Shown one piece after another: positions 1 through 6,421 of a DNA stretch of 10,412 bases (its first letter is position 1; every line of letters begins with the position of its first letter). A model generated the notes under the pieces. It did no database searches. It had not been told where the DNA came from and was given only the letters and a program-made list of their open reading frames with translations. A program made the translations under genes and the position numbers. The DNA comes from a bacterium (GTDB lineage: Bacteria; Chloroflexota; Dormibacteria; UBA8260; Bog-877), in contig JAJYWT010000063.1 in NCBI GenBank assembly GCA_021791345.1, forward strand, positions 1 to 10,412. Direction: 5' to 3'.

Positions 1-56
1 CGTAGGGACAACGCCTCAGCGATCGGCACCTGCTTGACCAAGACCGCAACTCGCAC
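1..56 (-). CDS. Electron transfer flavoprotein beta subunit, N-terminal fragment
   Basis: The minus strand from a GTG at position 56 reads MRVAVLVKQVPIAEALSL and runs off the left edge. This matches the start of EtfB/FixA proteins, which typically open with M-[KR]-[IV]-x-V-L-V-K-Q-V-P followed by a short acidic stretch. EtfB forms the FAD- and AMP-binding heterodimer with EtfA that passes electrons from dehydrogenases to the quinone pool. Only 18 residues are visible, so the family call rests on one motif. I chose GTG 56 because it places the motif at the N-terminus as in the family; the frame stays open upstream. There is no Shine-Dalgarno sequence, but CATCAT lies 7 nt upstream and could be a -10 box for a leaderless message. 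Confidence 0.6.
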   Translation of the reverse strand, partial: MRVAVLVKQVPIAEALSL

Positions 57-417
57 AAGCAGAATGATGAAGCATTCGCGCCCCTGGGCGCACCGCCAAA
101 TCTGCGCCGCAATGTTGCCAGAGCGTCGGGGGAACCACTCCAGTGGCAAGGGGCTGACGCATTTCTCCGCATAGTTAACCGATTCTTAACCCGGCGCACC
201 CTGCAGACCAGCTCCGCGCGCATCGGTGCCACTCACTCTTCGGCGAGGGCGTCCCGCGAGATTGTGGTGAAGTTCAAGCAGAAGAGGGACGTCGGCATGA
301 CCTTCGATGCCTGCTGTTTTTGGGCAGTGCTAGGGCTGGTCTGCAGCTGTACGGGGAATGGTCGCAGTCGGTAGTATTGCCTCCGTGAACACTCCACTTA
401 ACGGCGTTGGAAACTCA
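57..417. other. Intergenic region between divergent etfB-like and VIT genes
   Basis: About 360 bases separate the two divergent genes and I find no convincing gene in them. The notable element is a tandem repeat, TTAACC at 175-180 and again at 186-191, an 11-bp period typical of sites bound by OmpR/PhoB-family response regulators. A 25-codon ORF (297-374) encoding a cysteine-rich peptide with an AGAGGG stretch 9 nt upstream is possible but unsupported. Confidence 0.5.
175..191. promoter_or_regulatory. Tandem TTAACC direct repeat, possible response-regulator box
   Basis: Two copies of TTAACC begin at 175 and 186, spaced 11 bp and so on the same face of the helix. OmpR/PhoB-type regulators bind tandem half-sites with this period. 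The site lies between the etfB-like start (56) and the VIT gene (about 418), so either could be the target. The assignment is inference from spacing alone. Confidence 0.3.
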
Positions 418-1179
418 ATGGCAGTGACCTTGGAGCGGCCGCAGGATGTGGCGGCCGGATCGGAGCGCGACGAACTGGCCCGCCGTGGCGGTATCCGAGA
501 AGTAGTTTTCGGGGTGCAGGACGGGCTCCTGACCACGCTCGGCCTAACGACCGGAGTGGCGACAGCCACGGCGGGGGCAGCGCTCGCCCACACCACGATC
601 CTGATTGCGGGCCTGGCCGGTGCCCTGGCCGGGATGATATCCATGGGGACGGGAGCCTACCTGGCGACCAGCGCGGAGCACGACCTCAACCGCCATGCGA
701 TAGACAAGGAGCGCGGGGAGTTGCATGCTCAGCCGGAGGCTGAGCATGCCGAGATGGTCGCCATCCTGATGGCCCGCGGGGTGCCCGCGGAGGCGGCCGG
801 CGATCTGTCACAGACCCTGGCGCGCTATCCCCGTCTCTGGGAGGAGACCCACATTGAAAAAGAGCTTGGGATCTCCAGCGAATTGGGGGCAGAGCCTATC
901 CGCGATGGGCTGGTGATGGCTGGGACCTTCTTGGTCGGGGCGGTGATCCCGATTCTGCCCTACGTGTTCCTCACCGGGCTGCCGGCCATGGTGAGTTCAC
1001 TGGTGGCGTCCGCCATCGCGTTGCTGGGGGTGGGGCTGATGAAGGCCTCGGTCGTCGGGCAGCCACGGATGCTGGGGGGCCTCCAGGTCTTGGGCGTGGG
1101 CACTGCTGCCGCGCTGGCCGCCTACTTGCTCGGCGTATTGCTGCCGCACGCCTTCGGTCTGCGCCTGCCGGCGGCATAG
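418..1179 (+). CDS. VIT1/CCC1-family transporter
   Basis: A 253-residue integral membrane protein of the VIT1/CCC1 family, which moves Fe2+ or Mn2+ out of the cytoplasm. Visible family features are the first membrane helix with GVQDGLLTTLGL (32-43), the second with ISMGTGAYLATSAEHD (74-89), a Glu/His-rich cytosolic helical segment (about 95-150) corresponding to the metal-binding domain, then DGLVMAGTFLVGAVIPILPY (163-182) and two more hydrophobic helices to residue 245. Length is usual for the family. The start is uncertain: ATG 358 and GTG 385 (TAGTAT 7 nt upstream, possibly leaderless) are in frame. I prefer ATG 418, preceded by a weak GGA, because conserved sequence begins only about 22 residues later. 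Which metal is carried cannot be read from the sequence. Confidence 0.88.
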   Translation: MAVTLERPQDVAAGSERDELARRGGIREVVFGVQDGLLTTLGLTTGVATATAGAALAHTTILIAGLAGALAGMISMGTGAYLATSAEHDLNRHAIDKERGELHAQPEAEHAEMVAILMARGVPAEAAGDLSQTLARYPRLWEETHIEKELGISSELGAEPIRDGLVMAGTFLVGAVIPILPYVFLTGLPAMVSSLVASAIALLGVGLMKASVVGQPRMLGGLQVLGVGTAAALAAYLLGVLLPHAFGLRLPAA

Positions 1180-1520
1180 CGGAGCTGGGCGTGCCCATCA
1201 CCCCAGGCTCGCCCCCGCTGCCGGTGGCGAGCTGGATCAACCTCTCTCATGGGGTCCTTCATGCGCAGGACCTCCGACCCCACTTGTTCAGGCGGCCTGC
1301 TGTGCGTTGCCGCGGGGCAGCCCGAGCCCAATCCGAAACGTCCGGCGCTGCGGGAGCTCTCCGTGCCTGAGTCCTTGGCGGGTTGCCCGCCCCACGTACC
1401 GATAGCTGCCAGGGAAGGGCCGAGGGCATGTTGGAGTCGCCAGACCATCCCCCTCAACGGCCTCCGAAGATTCCCGTTGATCGTGGTCAATTGCACAATA
1501 CAAGGAGGAGTAGCTACCTG
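1180..1520. other. Intergenic region, VIT to chrB-domain gene
   Basis: No convincing gene in these 341 bases; the open frames that cross them on either strand lack recognisable motifs. A hairpin (1207-1232) follows the VIT stop codon. A second inverted repeat, GGTCC/GGACC, lies at 1253-1272. Just before the next gene, TTGATC (1477-1482) and TACAAG (1499-1504), 16 bp apart, could be a weak promoter. Confidence 0.45.
1207..1232 (+). terminator. GC-rich hairpin after the VIT gene
   Basis: A perfect 7-bp stem, GCTCGCC (1207-1213) with GGCGAGC (1226-1232), encloses a 12-nt loop 28 bp after the VIT stop codon. No T-run follows, so it is a possible but weak terminator. Confidence 0.25.
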
Positions 1521-1955
1521 ATGAAATGGGTCACCCGTTCCCGTCCGAAGACTGACCGGATTGCCTGTCCCTGGCTGATTGAGCGCTTCATTGATCCGGA
1601 GGCGGAAATCATCTTCGTCCCGGCCGAGGAAGTCTTGTCCCGCGCGGACGCTGAGCAGGGCCACGCCTTTGATGCTCCGGGAGCCGAGTTCACCCATCGC
1701 GGGAACCAATGCTCCTTCGAAGTCCTGGTCGACCACTTCAACCTCGGCGGCGACCCGGCTCTGGTGAGGCTGGCGCAGATCGTCCACGCAGCGGACATCA
1801 CGGACGAGGGTGACACCGACCCTCTGGGGGCGGGCCTGCGGGCGATTGGCGAGGGTGGACTGGACGTGGAGGCCGACGACCAGCGGCTCCTGCAGCGGGG
1901 CCTCTTTGTATACGAGGCACTCTATCGCTGGTGCCAGCGCCAAGTGACGCGGTGA
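1521..1955 (+). CDS. Stand-alone ChrB C-terminal-domain protein
   Basis: A 144-residue protein that matches the C-terminal domain of ChrB (chromate resistance, PF09828 type) over its whole length. Recognisable landmarks are the opening TRSRPKTDRIACPWLIERFID, then FVPAEEV, FDAPGAEFTHRGNQCSFEVL, and LAQIVHAADI. Full ChrB proteins are about twice as long and carry an N-terminal regulatory domain that is absent here. ATG 1521 is chosen because AAGGAGGAG lies at 1502-1510 and homology starts within a few residues; the frame is open further upstream. No chrA transporter gene is in the window. The downstream beta-propeller gene overlaps the stop codon, implying one transcription unit. ChrB is a sensor/regulator of chromate efflux in studied bacteria; a direct biochemical role for the isolated domain is unknown. 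Confidence 0.85.
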   Translation: MKWVTRSRPKTDRIACPWLIERFIDPEAEIIFVPAEEVLSRADAEQGHAFDAPGAEFTHRGNQCSFEVLVDHFNLGGDPALVRLAQIVHAADITDEGDTDPLGAGLRAIGEGGLDVEADDQRLLQRGLFVYEALYRWCQRQVTR

Positions 1956-2872
1956 ACCCCCCCTTCCCCGCGGCCGGCCGGGTCAGGATCCCGGGTGCCG
2001 ACGCATTTGACCATGCTGCGGTAGACCCAGAGACAGGGAGGGTTTTCGCCGCCAATACCTCCGCGGGGTCGGTTGAGGTGGTGGACCCCCTGGCGGGCGC
2101 GCACATGGCCAGCATCGCGGACTGTGCGGGCGCGAGCGGGGTCGTACTAAATGGGAGTCATCGTTTGGTGGCTGCGGCCAGCCGCGAGGGGGGCCACGTC
2201 CTGCTCATAGACGCGATTACGCTGCAGGTGATCGCCAAGATCCAGGTCGGTCCTGCACCCAACGGGCTTGCCTTGGACGAGACTGGCCAGCGCCTGTTGG
2301 TGGCTGACGTCAAGACCAGCCAGGCTCTGCTCGTTGACACCGCCAAGGGCGAGGCCGCGGCGGTGACCCAGCTTCCGGGACGTCCGCGCTGGGCCGTCCA
2401 TGACGCTTTGAGCAACCGCTTCTATGTGAACATCGCTTCGCCCGCACAGGTGGTCGCGCTGGCCCCGAAGACTCTGGACGTCGAAGCGAGTTGGAAGCTG
2501 GAGGCCGATGGACCGCACGGGCTCGACCTCGATGTCGCGCGGCGGCTTCTCTTCGTGGCTTGCGACGATGGGACGCTCATCGGTCTCAACGCCGACACCG
2601 GGGTATTGGAGGGACAACTTGCTCTGCCAGGGCCACCTGACGTCACCTTTTGCAACCCGGACGCAGAGGAAACCTATGTGGCGATCGGCGACGCCGGGGC
2701 CCTGGTGGTGGCTGGCACCGGCGACTGGGAAATGAGAGCGATCTTGCCGACGGGCCCGGGAGCCCACACGTTTGCGTTCGACCGCCGGCGACAGCTCCTG
2801 CACCTCCTGTTGCCTGGTTCACAGGAGTTGGTGACATGGACGGTGCCAGGCCCGTCATCCGATGCGGGCTGA
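1952..2872 (+). CDS. YVTN-type beta-propeller repeat protein
   Basis: A roughly 306-residue protein of repeated four-strand blades. The recurring pattern is a small residue-rich turn, then D-x-x-x-x-x-x-x-F/L-V-A-x, then a hydrophobic strand ending in D and a T-x-x-V/L-turn. Examples are DPETGRVFAAN, SHRLVAAASREGG, TGQRLLVADVKTS, ARRLLFVACDDGTL and EETYVAIGDAGAL. This fits YVTN/NHL/cytochrome d1-like propellers, which usually act as binding scaffolds. No signal peptide, heme motif or catalytic site is visible, so it is probably cytoplasmic. GTG 1952 overlaps the chrB-domain stop codon as GTGA, suggesting translational coupling; GTG 1931 is an alternative giving 313 residues. Pairing with a ChrB domain suggests a metal-stress role, but that is inference. 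Confidence 0.8.
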   Translation: MNPPFPAAGRVRIPGADAFDHAAVDPETGRVFAANTSAGSVEVVDPLAGAHMASIADCAGASGVVLNGSHRLVAAASREGGHVLLIDAITLQVIAKIQVGPAPNGLALDETGQRLLVADVKTSQALLVDTAKGEAAAVTQLPGRPRWAVHDALSNRFYVNIASPAQVVALAPKTLDVEASWKLEADGPHGLDLDVARRLLFVACDDGTLIGLNADTGVLEGQLALPGPPDVTFCNPDAEETYVAIGDAGALVVAGTGDWEMRAILPTGPGAHTFAFDRRRQLLHLLLPGSQELVTWTVPGPSSDAG

Positions 2873-3185
2873 ACCGCAGCCGGGCCCGGGCTGAGCCACG
2901 ACCTGAAGGGCCGGGCGGAACGCAAGGGGGTCATCGCCAGGGAGTCCTCATCGAATAGGGCGGGGCGATCACCACGGCCTGCGCCGATCCCTTCGACACA
3001 GCCCGCCGCAAGCAGCGGCGCAGGAGCGGACCTCACCCGCGCGCTCGCCGCTCTGGGGGAGGGGCCCTGGTGTCACGGTCTTGGATGGTCGTGGCTCCGG
3101 CAGGTCCTCCCTTGGCGGAAGGACTTCGCGCGGCCGCCGGGGATCGGGCAGCGCCGCGCCACCGGCGGCTGCTCTCGTCGAAGGG
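2873..3185. other. Intergenic region between convergent propeller and marR genes
   Basis: I see no supportable gene in this 313-base stretch. It begins with a very GC-rich inverted repeat, CAGCC/GGCTG around GGGCCCG (2877-2893), five bases after the propeller gene stop. That could end transcription from the left, although no T-run follows. Open frames across the region encode low-complexity Arg/Pro/Gly-rich sequence typical of noncoding GC-rich DNA. Confidence 0.45.
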
Positions 3186-3743
3186 TCACTTGCTGCGGGC
3201 GGGGCCGTGGGAGGGAGGGCCGACCTTGGTGGTTTCCCCCTTCTTCGCCGCGGACTTGCTGGGTGCACCGCGAGCATCGTGGGCACCGGGACGATCGAGT
3301 TGCTCCAGAACCTTGGCGGAAATGTTCGCGAGGGCTCCGATCTCAGCGGGTGCGAGAAGGTCGATGAAGTGTCGGCGGACGGACGCCACGTGTTGGGGGG
3401 CCGCCTCCCGGAGCTGTCTCCACCCCTCCTCAGTGAGCGCTATCGTTGCGCCCCGACCGTCCTCGCTGCATCCGCCGCGTACGACCAGGCCGCGGCGCTC
3501 CATGCGCCCGACGTGGTGAGCTAGCCGGCTGCTCGACCACAGCAGCCGCGCCGCCAGGTCGCTGGCCCTCCAGATAGGCTCGGGCGCCTCGGTCAGGGTT
3601 GAGAGCACGTCGTAGTCGGAGTCGGACAGACCGGAATCCGTGGCCAGGTCTCGGCTGATTTGGAGGTCGAGAAGGGTCCTCATTCGCCGGTAACCGCGCC
3701 ATGCGCGCTCCTCGGCTGCGGTCAGCCACCGGACATCACCCAT
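3186..3743 (-). CDS. MarR-family transcriptional regulator
   Basis: A 185-residue winged-helix regulator. Helix one with AEERAWRGYRRMRTLLDLQISRDL (10-33) is the dimerisation helix. The wHTH spans about 41-107, with LSDSDYDVLSTL (39-50), a recognition helix around LLWSSSRLAHHVGRMERRGLV (67-87) and the wing DGRGATIALTEEG (95-107). The protein carries an extra basic Ser/Lys/Pro-rich tail (about 153-185) not usual in MarR proteins, probably disordered. ATG 3743 is the only possible start, because TAA lies four codons upstream in frame. It is divergent from the YczE-like gene, with two palindromes between them that are probable operators. TAAGAT ends 6 nt before the ATG, so the message is probably leaderless. 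The inducing ligand is unknown. Confidence 0.92.
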   Translation of the reverse strand: MGDVRWLTAAEERAWRGYRRMRTLLDLQISRDLATDSGLSDSDYDVLSTLTEAPEPIWRASDLAARLLWSSSRLAHHVGRMERRGLVVRGGCSEDGRGATIALTEEGWRQLREAAPQHVASVRRHFIDLLAPAEIGALANISAKVLEQLDRPGAHDARGAPSKSAAKKGETTKVGPPSHGPARSK

Positions 3744-3749
3744 CGCTCC

Positions 3750-3779
3750 ATCTTAAACCCTATTTGCTTGACGTGTCAG
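3750..3779 (-). promoter_or_regulatory. marR promoter, probably leaderless
   Basis: On the minus strand CTGACA (3779-3774) and TAAGAT (3755-3750) are separated by 18 bp, matching the sigma-70-type consensus at 5/6 and 4/6 positions. Six bases separate the -10 box from ATG 3743, so transcription should begin at or next to the start codon. The -35 lies inside operator 1, which predicts autoregulation. Confidence 0.55.
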
Positions 3780-3796
3780 GTAGCACTTGTTAGACT
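3768..3796 (+). promoter_or_regulatory. Promoter of the YczE-like gene, probably leaderless
   Basis: TTGACG (3768-3773) and TAGACT (3791-3796) are separated by exactly 17 bp, matching consensus at 5/6 and 4/6 positions. ATG 3803 lies six bases after the -10 box, where the transcript would start. No Shine-Dalgarno sequence is present and an in-frame TAG (3791-3793) excludes an earlier start, so a leaderless mRNA is the simplest reading. Confidence 0.65.
3769..3778. promoter_or_regulatory. Operator 1, TGACGTGTCA
   Basis: An inverted repeat with arms TGAC and GTCA overlaps the -35 elements of both divergent promoters. It is the same motif as operator 2 with a one-base difference at the centre. 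It is the natural candidate for binding by the adjacent MarR protein. Confidence 0.6.
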
Positions 3797-3797
3797 G

Positions 3798-3809
3798 CTG
3801 ACATGTCAG
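3798..3809. promoter_or_regulatory. Operator 2, CTGACATGTCAG
   Basis: A perfect 12-bp palindrome lies with its centre exactly 30 bp (about three helical turns) from operator 1, on the same face of the DNA. It contains the start codon ATG 3803 and the predicted transcription start of the YczE-like gene. Occupancy would therefore block both initiation and elongation. Confidence 0.6.
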
Positions 3810-4492
3810 AGACGCTCCTGGTCCGGCACGTCCTCGCTCGAGATGGGAGGGGGCTGTGTACGGACCGCGGAGACCTCGGATGGCGCCTGGCCCGCCTGTA
3901 CGCCGGGCTGGTTGGTTTCGGTGTGAGCCTGGCCTTGATGGTGAGGGCTCGCTTGGGCCTCGACCCTTGGGACGTGCTGCACCAGGGCATCGCGCGGCAC
4001 TTGGGTGTACCGCTCGGATGGGTCGTCATGGGCGTCAGCGCGCTGGTGCTCCTCGCATGGATTCCCCTGCGGCAGCGACCGGGCTTCGGGACGATCAGCA
4101 ACGTCGTGGTGGTGGGCTTGGTGGCCAATGGCGCGCTGGGGGTTACGCCCTCGCCAGGGAGCCTAGGGATTCGAGCCGCGATGTTAGCTGGCGCAATCGT
4201 GGTCAACGGAGTGTCCACCGCTTGCTACATCGGGGCTGGCCTCGGCCCCGGAGCTCGAGACGGTCTCATGACCGGCATCGCCGCCCGGGGGCACTCGCTC
4301 CGCGCGGTGCGCACCGGCATCGAGATCTGCGCCCTCATCGTGGGAGTGGCCCTGGGCGGGTCAGTTGGGGTCGGAACCGTTGCCTACGCCCTGGCGATAG
4401 GCCCGCTCGTGCACTTCTTCCTGCCCCGCCTGCACCCCCCAGCCGCGCCTCCGGCGATTCACCAGCCAGGAGGAGAACCATGCGAGACCTGA
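3803..4492 (+). CDS. YczE-type integral membrane protein
   Basis: A 229-residue membrane protein that I recognise as YczE-like (YczE/YyaS/YitT group). The diagnostic part is ARLYAGLVGFGVSLALMVRA (30-49) followed by LGLDPWDVLHQGIA (51-64), then RPGFGTISNVVVVG (92-105). About six hydrophobic helices are visible, near residues 29-48, 70-88, 97-115, 123-145, 172-190 and 192-207. The family has no firmly established activity; some members neighbour transporters or secondary-metabolite genes. The 25-residue polar N-terminus before helix one is longer than usual, but no other start codon is available. The gene overlaps the next one by 13 bp and should be cotranscribed with it under the MarR operators. 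The C-terminal 20 residues are proline-rich. Confidence 0.85.
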   Translation: MSETLLVRHVLARDGRGLCTDRGDLGWRLARLYAGLVGFGVSLALMVRARLGLDPWDVLHQGIARHLGVPLGWVVMGVSALVLLAWIPLRQRPGFGTISNVVVVGLVANGALGVTPSPGSLGIRAAMLAGAIVVNGVSTACYIGAGLGPGARDGLMTGIAARGHSLRAVRTGIEICALIVGVALGGSVGVGTVAYALAIGPLVHFFLPRLHPPAAPPAIHQPGGEPCET

Positions 4493-4638
4493 CCTTCGGC
4501 GTGAGCATCCCCACCTCCGTGGTCGCCGGTACCGAACCGGTTGCCGAGGCGCTGGCTGCCGAGGAACTGGGGTTCGACTTCGTGTCGTCTTCCGACCACC
4601 CCTGCGGGAGCCAGCCCAGCTATGAGACCTGGAGGTAG
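4480..4638 (+). pseudogene. Luciferase-like (F420-type) oxidoreductase, 5' part, interrupted
   Basis: This is the first 51 codons of a luciferase-like monooxygenase-superfamily oxidoreductase. It opens MRDLTFGVSIPTSVVAGTEP and continues AEELGFDFVSSSDHP, the first beta-alpha unit of the TIM-barrel fold. AGGAGGA lies 5-6 bases before ATG 4480, a strong ribosome site, and the start lies inside the end of the YczE-like gene. Native sequence ends at 4633 with the target duplication. Translation continues only two codons into the mobile element (AGG then TAG), giving a 52-residue stub. The remaining 239 codons are at 8436-9154. No other lesion is visible, so the gene was functional until the insertion. 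Many such enzymes use coenzyme F420, but FMN-dependent members exist. Confidence 0.9.
4626..4633. repeat. Target-site duplication, left copy (GACCTGGA)
   Basis: The 8-bp sequence directly abuts the left inverted repeat and is repeated exactly at 8428-8435. An 8-9 bp duplication is characteristic of IS1-family insertion. Confidence 0.93.
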
Positions 4639-4651
4639 TGGGTCAGTTTGA
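4634..4651 (+). repeat. Left terminal inverted repeat
   Basis: GGTAGTGGGTCAGTTTGA matches the reverse complement of 8410-8427 at all 18 positions; identity stops at the next base. The GGTA-G-TG start resembles IS1-family ends. Confidence 0.95.
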
Positions 4652-4662
4652 ATCTGCCTGAC

Positions 4663-4887
4663 CTAGGGGGTAGGGAAGTACCCGGTGAAGTTCATCACCG
4701 AGTCGGCCACCTGAGGAGCCTGCGGCCCCCCTTCGCCGATCACGCCGAATAGCTGTCCGTCCCGCAAGACAACCCAGAAGAGGAGGGGCTTGTACTGCCC
4801 CCCAATCTGCGCCGACCATCCCTGCGCCGGGCAGATCCCCACCACATCCTCGAACGAGGTTTCCGCGCCCCTTGCGATCTTCCACAT
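4663..4887 (-). CDS. Small hypothetical protein (passenger a)
   Basis: A 74-residue protein I do not recognise. It opens MWKIARGAETSFEDVVG, contains a hydrophobic stretch PLLFWVVLRDGQLFGVIG (34-51) that could be beta-strands rather than a membrane helix, and ends VMNFTGYFPTP. GGGGAG at 4896-4901 lies 8 bases upstream of ATG 4887, a good ribosome site, which is the main evidence that it is translated. Its stop codon lies 11 bp from the left inverted repeat, so the gene ends right at the element boundary. It is divergent from passenger b with only 34 bp between start codons. No function can be proposed. Confidence 0.55.
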   Translation of the reverse strand: MWKIARGAETSFEDVVGICPAQGWSAQIGGQYKPLLFWVVLRDGQLFGVIGEGGPQAPQVADSVMNFTGYFPTP

Positions 4888-4909
4888 GGCGGCCGCTCCC
4901 CAAACCTAG

Positions 4910-4915
4910 TACGCT
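4910..4915 (+). promoter_or_regulatory. Putative -10 box of passenger b (leaderless)
   Basis: TACGCT has the TANNNT pattern and ends 6 bases before ATG 4922. There is no Shine-Dalgarno sequence, and an in-frame TAG at 4907-4909 rules out an earlier start. No good -35 is visible. Confidence 0.35.
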
Positions 4916-4921
4916 GGCTAT

Positions 4922-5149
4922 ATGCCTAAGCGGTCAAGGAAGCCAGCAGACCTCAATCGCTTGGCCGCCTCCATCGTAGAGGAGACCACCGACGAGGACC
5001 GCGACCCCTACGAGGGGAAGAACCCTGCTGCCGTGGAGCTGGGCCGGCTGGGGGGGCAGAAGGGCGGGAAGGCCAGAGCGGCCAAGCTCACACCGGAGCA
5101 ACGGTCGGAGATCGCCAGGAAGGCGGCTGCGGCTAGGTGGTCCCGGTAG
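4922..5149 (+). CDS. Small basic KGG-type protein (passenger b)
   Basis: A 75-residue protein with an acidic middle (DEDRDPYEGKNPAAVELG, 24-41) and a strongly basic C-terminal half. The latter has GRLGGQKGGKARAAKL (41-56), then LTPEQRSEIARKAAAARW. This matches a widespread family of small conserved proteins with G-G-x-K-G-G-x-A-R-A and E-I-A-x-x-A-A-x-x-R-W motifs, often labelled histone-H1-like or RNA-binding on weak grounds. The composition suggests nucleic-acid binding, which is inference. ATG 4922 is the only possible start. Its last 17 bases overlap the 3' end of the convergent fic gene, so the two messages could form antisense pairs. Confidence 0.75.
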   Translation: MPKRSRKPADLNRLAASIVEETTDEDRDPYEGKNPAAVELGRLGGQKGGKARAAKLTPEQRSEIARKAAAARWSR

Positions 5150-6329
5150 GGGAGGCCAGCCTCTCCACTGTGTGCATGACGTACTCGGCCCCAAAGATGC
5201 GTCTGTATTCTCGTCCCGTGAGCTCAGTCAGCACCCCGATCTCGACTAGATGATTTACGGTCCTCATGGCGTGCGGGACGGAGATCTTGTATTTCTGAGC
5301 GGTGTCCGTGATCGTGAGCACCGGCCATTCAATAAGGTCACCTAGGACTTTATGGATCACGCCCGTCCACCTCTTTGCGTCTACTTTGTGCCGCGACTCT
5401 TCTAGCCAAGCGACAAGTTTCTGGGCGTTGTCAATCAGGAGGTCACATTGTTCGCGGACAGCGGTGCAAAACAAGGAGACCCACGGGTTCCAATCCCCCG
5501 TGCAACTCATCTCCAGTAGTTGCTCCTGATACTCAATGCGATGCCTGAACAGCCAGGGCGAGACCGTGAGGGCAGGATGTTCCAGCGCCCCACAGCTCAG
5601 GGCCTGAAGGATTATGACCAGGCGCCCAACGCGGCCGTTGCCATCTCCGAACGGGTGCAAGGTCTCGAACTGGTAGTGCGCAAGGGCCATGCGCAGCACG
5701 GGCGGAAAATGGGGATGCTCTGTCCGGACCCATGCTTCCCACTGGTCGAGCCCCGCTCTGAGCCTGTCATCTGGGGGCGCGGGCACGAACCTCGCCGCAT
5801 CGATAGGCATGTCCTCTTGGCCGATCCACACTATGTGGCGCCGAACTCGGCCCACGTCTTGCGGTGGATTCTCTGCGTTCTGGAAAAGTTCACCCTGGAG
5901 GTCACACAGGAAGCCGATACTGACAGGGCGCGACTTGACCAACTCAAACGAGTGCAGCGCCATTCGTTCGAACGCGCGGACCTCTCGCGTCTCAAGGGAG
6001 ATGAACTTCGTGCTCGGCAGCTGCGCTTCTAGCAGATCGCGCAGCACACCCTGAGTGCCCTCCAGCGCGGAGGTATCCAGCGCCTCCCGCCACAATGCTG
6101 GGCGAATCAGCAGCCGGGGGTCCGGCAGTTGGAGGTAGGCCTGCTTCAGGCGCGAGATGGCGGCCGTCGCTTCTGCCACCCGTGTCCACGTAGCGGAGGT
6201 CAGGGTCACGTCGTCGGGTAGAGGTGAGGCTACAAATGCGAAGGCCGCAAACCTACCGTGTCGGGCGTCCTCGCCCTTCACCGGCACAAGCTGGCCTACC
6301 GGGCTGCGCGAGAGGCGGTCCTCGTTCAT
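5133..6329 (-). CDS. Class II Fic-domain protein with C-terminal winged helix (passenger fic)
   Basis: A 398-residue Fic protein. An N-terminal Fic_N-like region includes the inhibitory-helix motif TSALEG (86-91), matching the [ST]xxxE[GN] signature with E90, so this is class II with the inhibitory helix before the Fic core. The catalytic motif HPFGDGNGRVGR (225-236) is complete: H225 is the general base, D229 binds metal and N231/R233/R236 contact phosphates. A winged-helix segment follows (about 320-385; TITDTAQKYKISVPHAMRTVNHLVEIGVL). Fic enzymes usually transfer AMP from ATP to protein hydroxyls; the target is unknown. ATG 6329 is preferred because TAGACT lies 7 bases upstream and the preceding in-frame sequence is unlike Fic proteins. 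It is divergent from the transposase (128 bp). No separate FicA antitoxin is adjacent; inhibition appears built in. Confidence 0.93.
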   Translation of the reverse strand: MNEDRLSRSPVGQLVPVKGEDARHGRFAAFAFVASPLPDDVTLTSATWTRVAEATAAISRLKQAYLQLPDPRLLIRPALWREALDTSALEGTQGVLRDLLEAQLPSTKFISLETREVRAFERMALHSFELVKSRPVSIGFLCDLQGELFQNAENPPQDVGRVRRHIVWIGQEDMPIDAARFVPAPPDDRLRAGLDQWEAWVRTEHPHFPPVLRMALAHYQFETLHPFGDGNGRVGRLVIILQALSCGALEHPALTVSPWLFRHRIEYQEQLLEMSCTGDWNPWVSLFCTAVREQCDLLIDNAQKLVAWLEESRHKVDAKRWTGVIHKVLGDLIEWPVLTITDTAQKYKISVPHAMRTVNHLVEIGVLTELTGREYRRIFGAEYVMHTVERLASPTGTT

Positions 6330-6336
6330 GATCTTA

Positions 6337-6342
6337 AGTCTA
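6337..6342 (-). promoter_or_regulatory. Putative -10 box of fic (TAGACT, leaderless)
   Basis: On the minus strand TAGACT is followed by 7 bases and ATG 6329. It is the same hexamer and spacing seen before 3803 and 7805. The best -35 position is weak, so the call rests on the recurring motif. Confidence 0.45.
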
Positions 6343-6421
6343 GCACGCCCCCATGCAATATGCCACCTGTGGATTGTACGTCTCAAGCCGTGGTTCGTAG
6401 GCAGCCAGTTGTCTCCAGAGC

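Noticed and set aside
297..374. 25-codon cysteine-rich micro-ORF upstream of the VIT gene
   Set aside because: A purine-rich stretch precedes the ATG, but there is no conserved motif or coding signature; kept only as a remark in the intergenic entry.
1122..1943. Minus-strand open frame of 273 codons across the chrB-domain gene
   Set aside because: No recognisable motif; the plus strand encodes a clear ChrB domain with a strong ribosome site.
3070..3524. Two overlapping plus-strand frames opposite marR
   Set aside because: Both are antisense to a well-formed winged-helix gene and have shadow-like composition.
5520..6032. Plus-strand open frame of 170 codons inside fic
   Set aside because: It is antisense to the conserved Fic motif and has no protein-like pattern of its own.
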